A DNA stretch of 64,000 bases, taken from contig DIWE01000043.1 of the NCBI GenBank assembly GCA_002423435.1, forward strand, positions 182,211-246,210. The letters are read 5' to 3'. Positions 50,676 through 58,898 of this stretch are shown one piece after another (position 1 is the stretch's first letter; each line of letters opens with the position of its first letter). A program made the translations under genes and the position numbers. This DNA is from Clostridiales bacterium UBA6114 (GTDB lineage: Bacteria; Bacillota; Clostridia; Oscillospirales; Butyricicoccaceae). The notes beneath the pieces were generated by a model. That model saw nothing but the letters and a program-made list of their open reading frames with translations, did not search any database and was not told where the DNA came from.

Positions 50676-51161
50676 TTACCCCCTTTGCTTTCTCTTTTTG
50701 GAGAATCTTAAATATACCTTTTGAAAATATCTCAGAATCGACAAAGCGGACCCGATCATCAATGATGAATATACAAGATATAGGGGGATAAGCGCGGCCG
50801 AACTCTTCTGTCCCGTAGCAATCATGGAGGCGACAACCGTATATCCAATCTTTGTCATATAGATGTAAAATCCCAAAAGAACCAATTCCGACAGCCAATT
50901 GACGATCAACCTGGGGATTTTGGGCAGAAGGTATGAAAAATCCATTTTCATATCGGTGCCTTTTTTCATTGAATAGCTTAATCCGAGAAAGGCGATCCAG
51001 ATATTGAGAAATACGACGGTTTCTTCCACCCATGAAAGTGAATTGGCAAAACAGTATCGCAGAACCACTTGAATAGTCATGAAAATCGTTATCAAGGTTA
51101 CCATAACGCTTATGATGGCGATTTCAAAATTTTCATCCAGCCAACAAATTAATTTCTTCAT
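50676..51161 (-). CDS. dctQ: TRAP transporter small permease
   Basis: 161 aa, four hydrophobic segments (ENFEIAIISVMVTLITIFMTIQVVLRYCF; SLSWVEETVVFLNIWIAFLGLSY; LIVNWLSELVLLGFYIYMT; LIPLYLVYSSLMIGSALSILRYF). The LRYCF...LSWVEE pattern is the DctQ hallmark. Partner of the large permease. GGAGGG precedes ATG 51161. Confidence 0.93.
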   Translation of the reverse strand: MKKLICWLDENFEIAIISVMVTLITIFMTIQVVLRYCFANSLSWVEETVVFLNIWIAFLGLSYSMKKGTDMKMDFSYLLPKIPRLIVNWLSELVLLGFYIYMTKIGYTVVASMIATGQKSSAALIPLYLVYSSLMIGSALSILRYFQKVYLRFSKKRKQRG

Positions 51162-51178
51162 ATATACCCTCCGTCAAA

Positions 51179-51218
51179 ATAGGCTGCTCGCTTTTCAAGA
51201 AAGCGAGCGCCCGCCTAT
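51179..51218 (-). promoter_or_regulatory. intercistronic hairpin between dctP and dctQ
   Basis: Inner stem GCTCGCTTT / AAAGCGAGC with a short loop, extended by outer ATAGGC / GCCTAT pairs. On the minus strand only TTTT follows, so it is at most a leaky terminator. Confidence 0.7.
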
Positions 51219-51225
51219 CCAATGA

Positions 51226-52275
51226 TTATTTGCCGGCTGCTTTGTAAAGAAGGTCAACCATGTCATCCCCGATGTCTTTGCGAATCATACCTTCTGTTGC
51301 CTCTGTGACTTTGGCCCAGCGCGCATACTCGCCGGGATCGAGCTCGTCAATAATGGTCACGCCGTACTTGTCCTGCATTTCTTTGAGCATGCTGGCTTCG
51401 TTTTCCTGGGCTAATGTCTGGAACTTAGAGGTAACTGTGGCCATTTCCTCATCAACCAGCGCCTTATAGTCGTCGGGAAGAGAATTATAGAAATCCAGGT
51501 TCATTACTGAGGCGGATACATAGGCTATGTGTTTTGTATTAATGAAATAATCCTGCACTTCATACATTTTGGTGTTGAATGCGTTTTCAACCAGGTTCTC
51601 CTGTCCGTCGACCGTGCCCTGCTGCAGAGCCGCATAACGCTCGGTGCTGGCAAGGGGCGTGGGGGTTACCTTAAGTGCCTTCCAGAAGGCCACATGGTAC
51701 GGATTCTCCATTGTTCGGCACTTTAATCCGGACAGGTCCTCCAATTTTCGTATGGGCTTATTGGCGGACAGCCATCTGTAACCCGGGGTCGGGAAACCCA
51801 TGAACTTAAGTCCCACCGCATTATACTTTTCTTCCATTGCCTTGACAAAAGCTTCATCGGTTACAGCTTTTTGTGCCTGTTCGAGGGAATCAAAGAAAAA
51901 TGGAATATCAAAGACCGCAAGCTCCTTAACAAAGCTGACCTGACTGGGTGTGGCCGTCCACGTCATGCTGAGCGAACCGTCCTGAACAGCCTGGAGCATG
52001 ACCATGTCACCGCCCAGTTGGCCGTTTGGATATATCTCGACAACAATGTCACCATTCGTTTTTTCCTCAATATTCTTTTTGAAATCAGCAAAAGCTACAT
52101 TGAATGCGTGGGTTTCCGGCATTCCGTTGCCCATGGACAGCACAATCGGATTTCCTGCTTTACTGCCAGACCCGGAGGAGGCGGGAGTGGAGGAATCTTT
52201 GGATGAGCTGGTGCAGCCTGCACAAAGTCCCAAAACCATAGAACAAACCAGTACTGCGATCAATAACCTTTTCAT
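51226..52275 (-). CDS. dctP: TRAP transporter solute-binding lipoprotein (DctP family)
   Basis: 349 aa. Lipobox LGLCAGC after a signal peptide, then the DctP fold: NGMPETHAFNVAFADFKKNIEEKT, GDIVVEIYPNGQLGGDMVMLQAVQDGSLSM, GYRWLSANKPIRKLEDLSGLKCRTMENP with the conserved Arg that binds the ligand carboxylate, and TVDGQENLVEN. It captures a carboxylate, probably the sugar acid degraded by the neighbouring enzymes. AAGGAAAAAG precedes ATG 52275. Confidence 0.93.
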   Translation of the reverse strand: MKRLLIAVLVCSMVLGLCAGCTSSSKDSSTPASSGSGSKAGNPIVLSMGNGMPETHAFNVAFADFKKNIEEKTNGDIVVEIYPNGQLGGDMVMLQAVQDGSLSMTWTATPSQVSFVKELAVFDIPFFFDSLEQAQKAVTDEAFVKAMEEKYNAVGLKFMGFPTPGYRWLSANKPIRKLEDLSGLKCRTMENPYHVAFWKALKVTPTPLASTERYAALQQGTVDGQENLVENAFNTKMYEVQDYFINTKHIAYVSASVMNLDFYNSLPDDYKALVDEEMATVTSKFQTLAQENEASMLKEMQDKYGVTIIDELDPGEYARWAKVTEATEGMIRKDIGDDMVDLLYKAAGK

Positions 52276-52385
52276 TTTCTTTTTCCTTCCTTAAATAATA
52301 ATGTTTTTTATCGCACAAGCTATCCTTCTTTAGCTTGACGCAAACACTACCGTTTTTTCCGATTTCCATTTCATATGGCATTCAT

Positions 52386-53417
52386 TTATGCATCACTGCA
52401 TTTAATAAGAATTTTACCTGTATTTTTACTCTCCTTCATCATCTCGATTGCTTCGGCCACCCTGTCCAAAGGCATAATATCGGTTACGATACTGGAAAGG
52501 TCATATCTGGACGCCAGATTTTCCATCGCCTTAACGCCGGCCTTGAAATGCTCGTGCGAATAGAGTCTTGAACCGATAAGCGACATTTCCTTGAAGGATA
52601 TCTTGCCGATAACAAACTCGTAAGAAAGCCCTGAGAGGCTAAGAGACATCAGCGTCCCGCGGATACGGCACAGATCAGGCATCATCAGGACACCGGCTTT
52701 GGAGCCGGATGCCTCATACACCACGTCAAAGCCAATACCGCCCGTGACCTCTTTGGCTTTTCCCAGAATATCTTCCTTTAAAGGGTTAATGGTTTCCAAA
52801 CCAAGGCTTTGCGCCAGATGTAACCGTTGATCGTTGATTTCTGAGATAACGACTCGGCCGGCACCAAACTCGCGGGCAATCAAGGCTACGACGATTCCGA
52901 TGGTTCCTGCTCCGATTACCAGCACTTTATCATTTTTTTTCACACCGGCACGTGAATTTACATGATAGGCCACCGCGAAGGGCTCCCCTAATGCCGCCAC
53001 CTTGTCAGGAATTGAGGGATTCACTTTCACCAGTCTCTTAACGGCCGCTTTGGTATATTCGGCAAAGCCACCATTTTCATGGACCCCCAGTAATTTAAGA
53101 TTGGCGCATACATTCTCGGCTCCGGCCTTACACGAAGCGCATGTGCCGCATGAAATGACAGGATTCATCAATACGCGGTCGCCTCTGTGAAATTCTCCGC
53201 TATAATTGGCCGGCAGCTCATCCACTGTTCCTAAAATCTCATGGCACAATACCACCGGAGCGATCGCTGTGGGATGCTGTCCCCGATATACCGTAATATC
53301 CGAACCGCATACACCTGCGTAATGGACTTTGATTAGAGCCTCGTCGTCGCAGATAAGCGGCTTTTCAATAGACGTTAATTCGAGATTATTCCAAGCCTTT
53401 AGAAACACTGCTTTCAA
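52386..53417 (-). CDS. zinc-dependent alcohol dehydrogenase (sorbitol/L-idonate/threonine dehydrogenase type)
   Basis: 343 aa medium-chain dehydrogenase. Catalytic zinc site C-GSD near residue 36 (YAGVCGSDITVYRG) and GHE-equivalent LCHEILG; structural zinc cysteines in ISCGTCASCKAGAENVC; nucleotide site VLVIGAGTIGIVVALIAREFGA. In sugar-acid clusters such enzymes oxidise C5 of L-idonate or L-galactonate. Start is TTG 53417 with AGAGGA upstream. Lies 42 bp after the SDR gene. Confidence 0.88.
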   Translation of the reverse strand: MKAVFLKAWNNLELTSIEKPLICDDEALIKVHYAGVCGSDITVYRGQHPTAIAPVVLCHEILGTVDELPANYSGEFHRGDRVLMNPVISCGTCASCKAGAENVCANLKLLGVHENGGFAEYTKAAVKRLVKVNPSIPDKVAALGEPFAVAYHVNSRAGVKKNDKVLVIGAGTIGIVVALIAREFGAGRVVISEINDQRLHLAQSLGLETINPLKEDILGKAKEVTGGIGFDVVYEASGSKAGVLMMPDLCRIRGTLMSLSLSGLSYEFVIGKISFKEMSLIGSRLYSHEHFKAGVKAMENLASRYDLSSIVTDIMPLDRVAEAIEMMKESKNTGKILIKCSDA

Positions 53418-53459
53418 TTATGTATCCTCTTTTCGTTTAAGAATGTTTGACGCTGTAAC

Positions 53460-54254
53460 CTACGGCTGTTTTCCTATGTAGGCCAGAATACCTCCGTCAA
53501 CATATAGAACATGACCATTTACAAAATTTGAAGCCTCGGAAGCAAGAAAAATTGCGGGGCCCACCAGATCTTCGGGCGTACCCCAACGTGCTGCAGGGGT
53601 CTTTGAAATAATAAAACTGTTAAAAGGATGTCCCTCGGTGCGAAGAGGGGCAGTTTGAGGAGTGGCGATATATCCGGGACCGATTCCGTTGCACTGGATA
53701 TTGTATTCCCCATACTCGGAACAGATATTTTTTGTCAGCATTTTGAGGCCGCCCTTTGCCGCGGCGTAAGCAGAAACGGTTTCACGGCCCAGTTCGCTCA
53801 TCATTGAACAAATATTAATGATTTTCCCATGGCCTCTCTTTATCATACTGGGGATGACCGCCTTGGAAACAATAAAAGGCGCGTTCAGATCCACATCCAC
53901 GACCTTTCGGAAATCCTCGGCAGACATTTCGCACATGGGGATGCGTTTGATAATGCCGGCGTTATTGACCAGGATATCAATCTGACCTACCTCGGATTCA
54001 ATTGTCCTGATCATTTCATTTACTTTTGTCTCGCTGGTGACATCACAGACATAACCGTGGGCATGAATATATTCAGCCTTGTAGGATACCATTCCTTTGT
54101 CCCGAAGCTCCTGATTAATATCATTGAAAATGATGGTTGCTCCTGCGGCAGCGAAGCCTTTTGCAATGGCAAAGCCGATACCATAGGATGCACCGGTTAC
54201 CAGCGCGATTTTGCCTTTTAACGAAAACTGATCCGTTACGTTCATGCTTGTCAT
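53460..54254 (-). CDS. SDR-family oxidoreductase (gluconate 5-dehydrogenase-like)
   Basis: 264 aa. Classical SDR: TGASYGIGFAIAKGFA cofactor motif, NNAGI, catalytic Ser region IINICSMMSELG and Y-x-x-x-K as YAAAKGG. Opening FSLKGKIALVTGA and the overall pattern match gluconate 5-dehydrogenase / IdnO-type enzymes that interconvert 5-keto-gluconate and gluconate. First gene of the long minus-strand operon. AGGAG precedes ATG 54254. Confidence 0.87.
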   Translation of the reverse strand: MTSMNVTDQFSLKGKIALVTGASYGIGFAIAKGFAAAGATIIFNDINQELRDKGMVSYKAEYIHAHGYVCDVTSETKVNEMIRTIESEVGQIDILVNNAGIIKRIPMCEMSAEDFRKVVDVDLNAPFIVSKAVIPSMIKRGHGKIINICSMMSELGRETVSAYAAAKGGLKMLTKNICSEYGEYNIQCNGIGPGYIATPQTAPLRTEGHPFNSFIISKTPAARWGTPEDLVGPAIFLASEASNFVNGHVLYVDGGILAYIGKQP

Positions 54255-54420
54255 ACTTATCTCCTGTATTAAAAAATTGGGTGCGAATCGGGGTGAACGC
54301 TGAAGTACAATTCGGGATTAAAATCAAAAATCGGGGTTGATATTTGAAACATAATTCCATATAATAAAACTATAATCCGTTTTATTGCGTGTATAGCAAT
54401 TTTTATTGCATTTGTTTCGC

Positions 54421-54493
54421 ATTATGAAACAACGTTTCATAATTTTATTATAAACAAAATGCAAATTTTTGTCAATACGCAATTTGCATTTTG
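54421..54493 (-). promoter_or_regulatory. promoter and KdgR-like operator of the sugar-acid operon
   Basis: On the minus strand TTGACA (54475-54470), 17-bp spacer and TATAAT (54452-54447) form a perfect consensus promoter. The perfect inverted repeat ATTATGAAAC-AAC-GTTTCATAAT (54421-54443) covers the predicted start point and contains TGAAACNNNGTTTCA, the core of IclR-type KdgR boxes. A second perfect 13-bp inverted repeat, CAAAATGCAAATT / AATTTGCATTTTG (54455-54467, 54481-54493), brackets the -35. Binding of the divergent IclR regulator here would block transcription. Confidence 0.8.
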
Positions 54494-54525
54494 TGTCGAT
54501 TTTTATAAAATAAGGAAGTGTTTTG

Positions 54526-55356
54526 ATGAAGGACGAATTAAACGGCAATGTTCAATCCTTGGAAAGAGCATTGATCTTGTTGGAAAAACTGGCTGAAAAT
54601 CCAGATGGGTGCAGTATTAAATTTCTTTCCGAGCAAACATCCCTGCATAAAAGTACAGTACACCGTTTGCTGCATACACTGGTGAATTATGGATATGTTT
54701 ATCAGGCCGAGACCTCGGAACGGTATCATTTAGGGCTCAAAATACTCTCGTTGAGCAATGGACTTCTTGAAAGCCTTGACGTACGTTCTATCGCCCGGCC
54801 GTTCTTGGAGCAACTATGCCAGGCCACCGGGGAAGCGGTACATTTGTCGATACAAAACGATGCTTTCGCCGTATTTATTGATAAAGTTGAGAATCCGAAC
54901 CGCACGATCCGCATGTATTCTCAGATAGGAAAAACAATCCCTCTTTATTGCTCCTCCAGCGGAAAGGCTATATTGGCATGGATGCCTGAATCGAAGATCA
55001 GGAAGCTTGTTGGCAATGGCCCATTTAAAAGATATACAAAAAATACCATAACCGATCTGGAGACACTTCTGACGCAGCTAAATAACGTCCGCAACCAGGG
55101 CTATGCCACCGACTGGTTCGAGCATGAGGATAGTATTTTCTGCGTCGCCTCACCGGTATTTGACAGTACTAATCAGGTTGTTGCCGCTGTCAGCATCGCG
55201 GGCACAATTCTTCAGCTTAACCCGGAGCGCTTTCTGGAATACTGTGCGCAGGTGAATAAAACCACAAAGCTGATTTCTGCCCGTCTGGGTTGTAGTACTT
55301 ATCCGGCAATGTTTAACCCTCGCCAGATGGAATGGGATGATCAGCCTACCCTATAA
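54526..55356 (+). CDS. IclR-family transcriptional regulator (KdgR-like)
   Basis: 276 aa. N-terminal winged helix (VQSLERALILLEKLAENPDGCSIKFLSEQTSLHKSTVHRLLHTLVNYGYV) and effector domain (GEAVHLSIQNDAFAVFIDKVENPNRTIRMYSQIGKTIPLYCSSSGKAILAW). IclR proteins of this type commonly bind 2-oxo-3-deoxy-gluconate or similar inducers. ATG 54526 has AAGGAAG upstream. It is divergent from the sugar-acid operon and probably represses it through the operator at 54421-54443. Confidence 0.9.
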   Translation: MKDELNGNVQSLERALILLEKLAENPDGCSIKFLSEQTSLHKSTVHRLLHTLVNYGYVYQAETSERYHLGLKILSLSNGLLESLDVRSIARPFLEQLCQATGEAVHLSIQNDAFAVFIDKVENPNRTIRMYSQIGKTIPLYCSSSGKAILAWMPESKIRKLVGNGPFKRYTKNTITDLETLLTQLNNVRNQGYATDWFEHEDSIFCVASPVFDSTNQVVAAVSIAGTILQLNPERFLEYCAQVNKTTKLISARLGCSTYPAMFNPRQMEWDDQPTL

Positions 55357-55467
55357 TAGAAAACAAAAACATGGCTTTGTTCAAATTCATAGCCCGAAAA
55401 GCGAGGGAGAGGAGCTTGCCTCCGCAAACAAGGCCCCCCTATTATATACAGATAAAACAAAATACAA

Positions 55468-55505
55468 AAATCACCTGCCGGAGATGACCCGGCGGGTGAT
55501 TTTTT
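55468..55505 (+). terminator. terminator after the IclR gene
   Basis: Stem AATCACC-TGCCGG / CCGGCGGGTGATT with one bulge, followed by TTTTT. Confidence 0.75.
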
Positions 55506-55549
55506 ATATGGAAGGCAGAAAACTTTGCCTGCAAAAATATTTCCAGAAA

Positions 55550-55623
55550 CTACTGCGGTAGGGTTGACAGTCCGAAACGACTATGGTAGTATGAATGCGT
55601 CGACGAAACTACCGCGGTAGTTT
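55550..55623 (+). promoter_or_regulatory. blaI promoter with three BlaI-type operators
   Basis: Promoter TTGACA (55564-55569), 17-bp spacer, TAGTAT (55587-55592). Three palindromes of the ACTA...TAGT type surround it: CTACTGCGGTAG (55550-55561), ACTATGGTAGT (55580-55590, overlapping the -10) and the perfect 18-mer AAACTACCGCGGTAGTTT (55606-55623). This is the arrangement expected for BlaI/MecI autorepression. Confidence 0.8.
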
Positions 55624-55636
55624 GGAGGTTGTTAAT

Positions 55637-55996
55637 ATGGAAATCAAACTGTTTGATTCCGAACTAAAGGTAATGGACGTTCTTTGGAAAGAGGGCGACA
55701 TAACGGCCAAAAAGATTTCGGATATTCTCAAGGAACGGGTAGGCTGGAATATGAACACCACTTATACGCTAATAAAAAGATGTATTGCCAAAGGCGCGAT
55801 TGAACGCAGGGAGCCCAACTTCGTCTGCCATGCCTTAATCCCAAAGGAGCAGGTGCAGGAGCAGGAAACGACGGAACTGATTAACAAGGTGTTTGACGGT
55901 TCTGCGGGTCTGCTTTTCGCATCCCTTTTGAACAGGAAAAGCCTGTCCCGTGATGAAATCGAAAGGTTAAAGCAGATTGTCGAAAATTTGGAGTGA
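55637..55996 (+). CDS. BlaI/MecI-family repressor
   Basis: 119 aa. Winged helix (LFDSELKVMDVLWKEGDITAKKISDILKERVGWNMNTTYTLIKRCIAKGAIERREPNFVCHALI) followed by a dimerisation/cleavage region (ELINKVFDGSAGLLFASLLNRKSLSRDEIERLKQIVENL). It should bind the three palindromes upstream and be inactivated when the adjacent BlaR1-like protease is triggered. ATG 55637 follows GGAGG; upstream in-frame codons overlap the operator and are not used. Ten bases separate it from the protease gene. Confidence 0.92.
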   Translation: MEIKLFDSELKVMDVLWKEGDITAKKISDILKERVGWNMNTTYTLIKRCIAKGAIERREPNFVCHALIPKEQVQEQETTELINKVFDGSAGLLFASLLNRKSLSRDEIERLKQIVENLE

Positions 55997-56005
55997 GGTG
56001 CGGAT

Positions 56006-57763
56006 ATGGATATTGTTCAAATGAGCCTTTCCGCGTCTGTCCTCATCGTAGCGGTTGCGATCATCCGCGCCATTACCCTGCATAAGCTGCCGAAAAAGAC
56101 ATTCCTTGTCTTGTGGGGCGTTGTGCTTTGCCGCCTGCTCATACCATTTTCCATTCCCTCCCGTTTCAGCTTTTACACGGGAATAGATACGGTAAAGCAT
56201 ATATTTGCGGAAAGAACAGCCGTTTCTTCTCCTGCGGGAATGGCGGCCATCCCCAACATGGCGAATATTCCCGGAATGGGAGAGGCTATCGGAGGTGGCG
56301 CGCCAGCCGTGTCCATTTCACCGATTGAAATTGTTTGGCTTATTGGGATGTGCGCCTGCGCGTTGTTTTTCATCGTGACGTATATCAAGTGTCACAGAGA
56401 GTTCAAAATGGCCCTGCCCGCCCCAAACGATTTTGCAGCCCGTTGGCTGCGGGAACATTCCTTGCGGCGGCCCGTGCAGATACGGCAGAGCGACCGGATT
56501 AAGGCCCCCTTGACCTATGGCATATTTTGTCCCGTGATACTTCTGCCGAGGAAAACCGACTGGATGGACGAAACGAAGCTCTGCTATATGCTCACCCATG
56601 AGTTTACGCACATCCGGCGCTTTGACACGCTGACAAAGCTGGTGCTGGCCGCCGCCGTGTGCGTACATTGGTTCAATCCCTTTGTATGGGCGATGTATAC
56701 GCTGGCGAATCGCGACATTGAATTGTCCTGTGATGAAACGGTGGTGCGGACATTCGGGGAAACGGTGAAGTCCGCCTATGCATCTATGCTGGTCAGTATG
56801 GAGGAAACAAAGAGCGGGCTAATGCCGCTTGTAAACCATTTTAGCAAAAACGCTATCGAAGAAAGGATCGTGTCGATTATGAAGATAAAAAAACCATCGT
56901 TCGTGGGAGTCTTGCTCGCTCTTGCTTTAGTCATTGGTACCACGACTGTTTTTGCCACTAACGCGGCAAGCGCTGCCGCGATAAACACAACAAAGGCAAA
57001 TTATAATGCGAATTATGTTGGAGCCGCGGAAAACCTAACAACAGATTTTTCACAGTACAAGGAGTATGGGCTTATCTATGATAAGGTCGCGAATAAACTC
57101 ACTTACCAAGGCAAACTGGTTCGGTATTTTGAGGATTTTTATCCTTTGGAAGAGGGTAATCAAGCAGGAATTGACTTTTTTGATAAAGATGGAATTATTG
57201 ATGTTCATGCGATCAGAGATTTAACCCCCGCTAAAAATTCCGACGGTTCTATAAATCCGGCCGGAAAGCTGGTTGGACTGGAACAAAGCAGCCAAGGGGA
57301 TTTTGATTCGAGGGATATCAGCCGTTTCCTCAATCCGACTGAAATGGAAGCGATATCGGCTGATAGTTCCTCCGGTACACCTGCCGACGGTTCATCTACG
57401 GCACAGGAATTATCGCAGAGAACACGGGGGAGCACCTCCCCAAACAATTATAACGCTTATAGCTCGGAGGGCATGATCACACCGGATGAACTCGCAAAAG
57501 TGTATGCCGTTTACGAACCGTTTGGCCTGACTTACAATAAAAAGCAAAATTGTCTTTACTATGACGGAAAGCTCGTGCGGGAATTTATCGATATTTTATC
57601 GTCAAACGGCGAGGCTTTGGAAAGCGGAAAATTCAAAGGGTCCATGCGCCAGTTTGGCAGCCCCGACGGAAAAGGGGAAGTGGACATAAAGGCTGTTCGT
57701 GACTATACGAAGCTTAATGCCGACGGAGAAGGCGAACTAATTGGAATTGAAGTTGTAAAATAG
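56006..57763 (+). CDS. BlaR1/M56-family membrane metallopeptidase with C-terminal repeat domain
   Basis: 585 aa. Membrane segments at the N-terminus (about 1-55, 110-130), the M56 zinc-protease motif HEFTH (198-202) in LTHEFTHIRRFDTL, ELSCDE near 250, and a last membrane helix about 298-318. In BlaR1 this helix leads to a penicillin-binding sensor; here instead there are two ~80-residue repeats (351-428 and 503-585) sharing Y-x-x-x-GL-x-Y-x-K, GKLVR-x-F, DG-x-x-D-x-x-A-x-RD and LxGxE patterns, joined by a Ser/Thr/Gln-rich linker. There is no SxxK/SxN/KTG set. It may sense something other than beta-lactams. Cotranscribed with the BlaI-like gene. Confidence 0.88.
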   Translation: MDIVQMSLSASVLIVAVAIIRAITLHKLPKKTFLVLWGVVLCRLLIPFSIPSRFSFYTGIDTVKHIFAERTAVSSPAGMAAIPNMANIPGMGEAIGGGAPAVSISPIEIVWLIGMCACALFFIVTYIKCHREFKMALPAPNDFAARWLREHSLRRPVQIRQSDRIKAPLTYGIFCPVILLPRKTDWMDETKLCYMLTHEFTHIRRFDTLTKLVLAAAVCVHWFNPFVWAMYTLANRDIELSCDETVVRTFGETVKSAYASMLVSMEETKSGLMPLVNHFSKNAIEERIVSIMKIKKPSFVGVLLALALVIGTTTVFATNAASAAAINTTKANYNANYVGAAENLTTDFSQYKEYGLIYDKVANKLTYQGKLVRYFEDFYPLEEGNQAGIDFFDKDGIIDVHAIRDLTPAKNSDGSINPAGKLVGLEQSSQGDFDSRDISRFLNPTEMEAISADSSSGTPADGSSTAQELSQRTRGSTSPNNYNAYSSEGMITPDELAKVYAVYEPFGLTYNKKQNCLYYDGKLVREFIDILSSNGEALESGKFKGSMRQFGSPDGKGEVDIKAVRDYTKLNADGEGELIGIEVVK

Positions 57764-57814
57764 GCTGCTGCGTTGCGGTTGGGTAGCCATACGTTCTAAA
57801 AAGTCGATGCGAAA

Positions 57815-57853
57815 CGGCGGTTTTGAAATCAAATCAAAGCCGCCGCTTTTTTT
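57815..57853 (+). terminator. terminator after the BlaR1-like gene
   Basis: Stem CGGCGGTTTTGA / TCAAAGCCGCCG (one G-U pair) with a 7-nt loop and seven Ts. The rest of the 305-bp gap to 58068 is AT-rich with no further gene visible. Confidence 0.85.
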
Positions 57854-58068
57854 GGCCAGTTTCCGTTTTATAGGCCTGCCGATTATTTTTTAAGCCGATT
57901 TCCCTCCTTACGCAATATTGACAATAAGGAGATATCTTTTTTAGCTAATATTCCGGCTTGACTTATGAATGCAATGCAAATATGATTTTCTTAAAAATAA
58001 ATTCATTTTTAATATTTTATATTGTTTTTGGATTTATTTTATGACGATTAAAAGGCGGGGAACCTTAA

Positions 58069-58776
58069 ATGAAAAAAAGGGAAAAAAAACCGGATAGAGA
58101 TGAGATCGTTTTATATATCTGCCAGGAATTAAAGCAGAGAATTCTCGACGGCAAATATGATTCGGGGAAAAAGCTCAATCAAACCACAATCGCAAAGGAA
58201 TTCGGCGTCAGCAGAACGCCGGTGACCCGCGCTTTGAGTATTCTGGAAACCGAGGGACACTTGATCAATATTCCGCAGAAGGGGTATTTTTTACCGGCGC
58301 TTACCGTAAAAAATCTGATGGAAATGTACCAGATCCGCCAGATGCTTCACGTAATCATTGCGCCGGATATCATCAAATATATTACCCCGGAAGAGATCCG
58401 GGAGCTCAGAGGTTTTTTTGCTCCTTTTATTAATCGTCCGGCTATTGATGTAGAAGAATATCTCATAGCCGACCAGAATTTTCACAACCGGCTGTTTGAG
58501 ATATCCCGGCATCAACTGGTCAACAGGATTCAAAAAACCATTCCGTTCGGTTACAGGCAGTACCGCCCTATTATAGCGATAAAGCCTGAAGAAACTCTTC
58601 AGCTTCATCTCGATATCATCGACGCCATTGAGGCAAAGAACGTTAAATTGACCGCCAAGCTCCTACATAACCATACCGGCGCCAACCTGGAAAAGCTGCG
58701 TCAGCTGACGGAGTATCTCGTTGCAATGAACCGCGACCCGGATCAGGTGCTCATAGACGAATTCAGACAAATATAA
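58069..58776 (+). CDS. GntR-family regulator (FCD-type)
   Basis: 235 aa. Winged helix in residues ~12-75 (YICQELKQRILDGKYDSGKKLNQTTIAKEFGVSRTPVTRALSILETEGHL), then an all-helical ligand domain (LMEMYQIRQMLHVIIAPDII, YLIADQNFHNRLFEIS, LQLHLDIIDAIEAKNVKLTAKLLHNHTG) of FCD/VanR type. The D-x-x-FH and H-x-x-I-x-D/H patterns would bind a metal and a carboxylate effector. It precedes the PEP-mutase-family and ABC importer genes and probably controls them. Confidence 0.9.
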   Translation: MKKREKKPDRDEIVLYICQELKQRILDGKYDSGKKLNQTTIAKEFGVSRTPVTRALSILETEGHLINIPQKGYFLPALTVKNLMEMYQIRQMLHVIIAPDIIKYITPEEIRELRGFFAPFINRPAIDVEEYLIADQNFHNRLFEISRHQLVNRIQKTIPFGYRQYRPIIAIKPEETLQLHLDIIDAIEAKNVKLTAKLLHNHTGANLEKLRQLTEYLVAMNRDPDQVLIDEFRQI

Positions 58777-58898
58777 TAAATTCAAGCGATAACATTAAAA
58801 AATGAAAAGAAAAGTGGCCGATTGTCCGACCGCTTATTAAAGTGCGCTTTTTTGCCTATGAATACAATTTATAAACACTAAAAGGGGTGTAGAAAACC

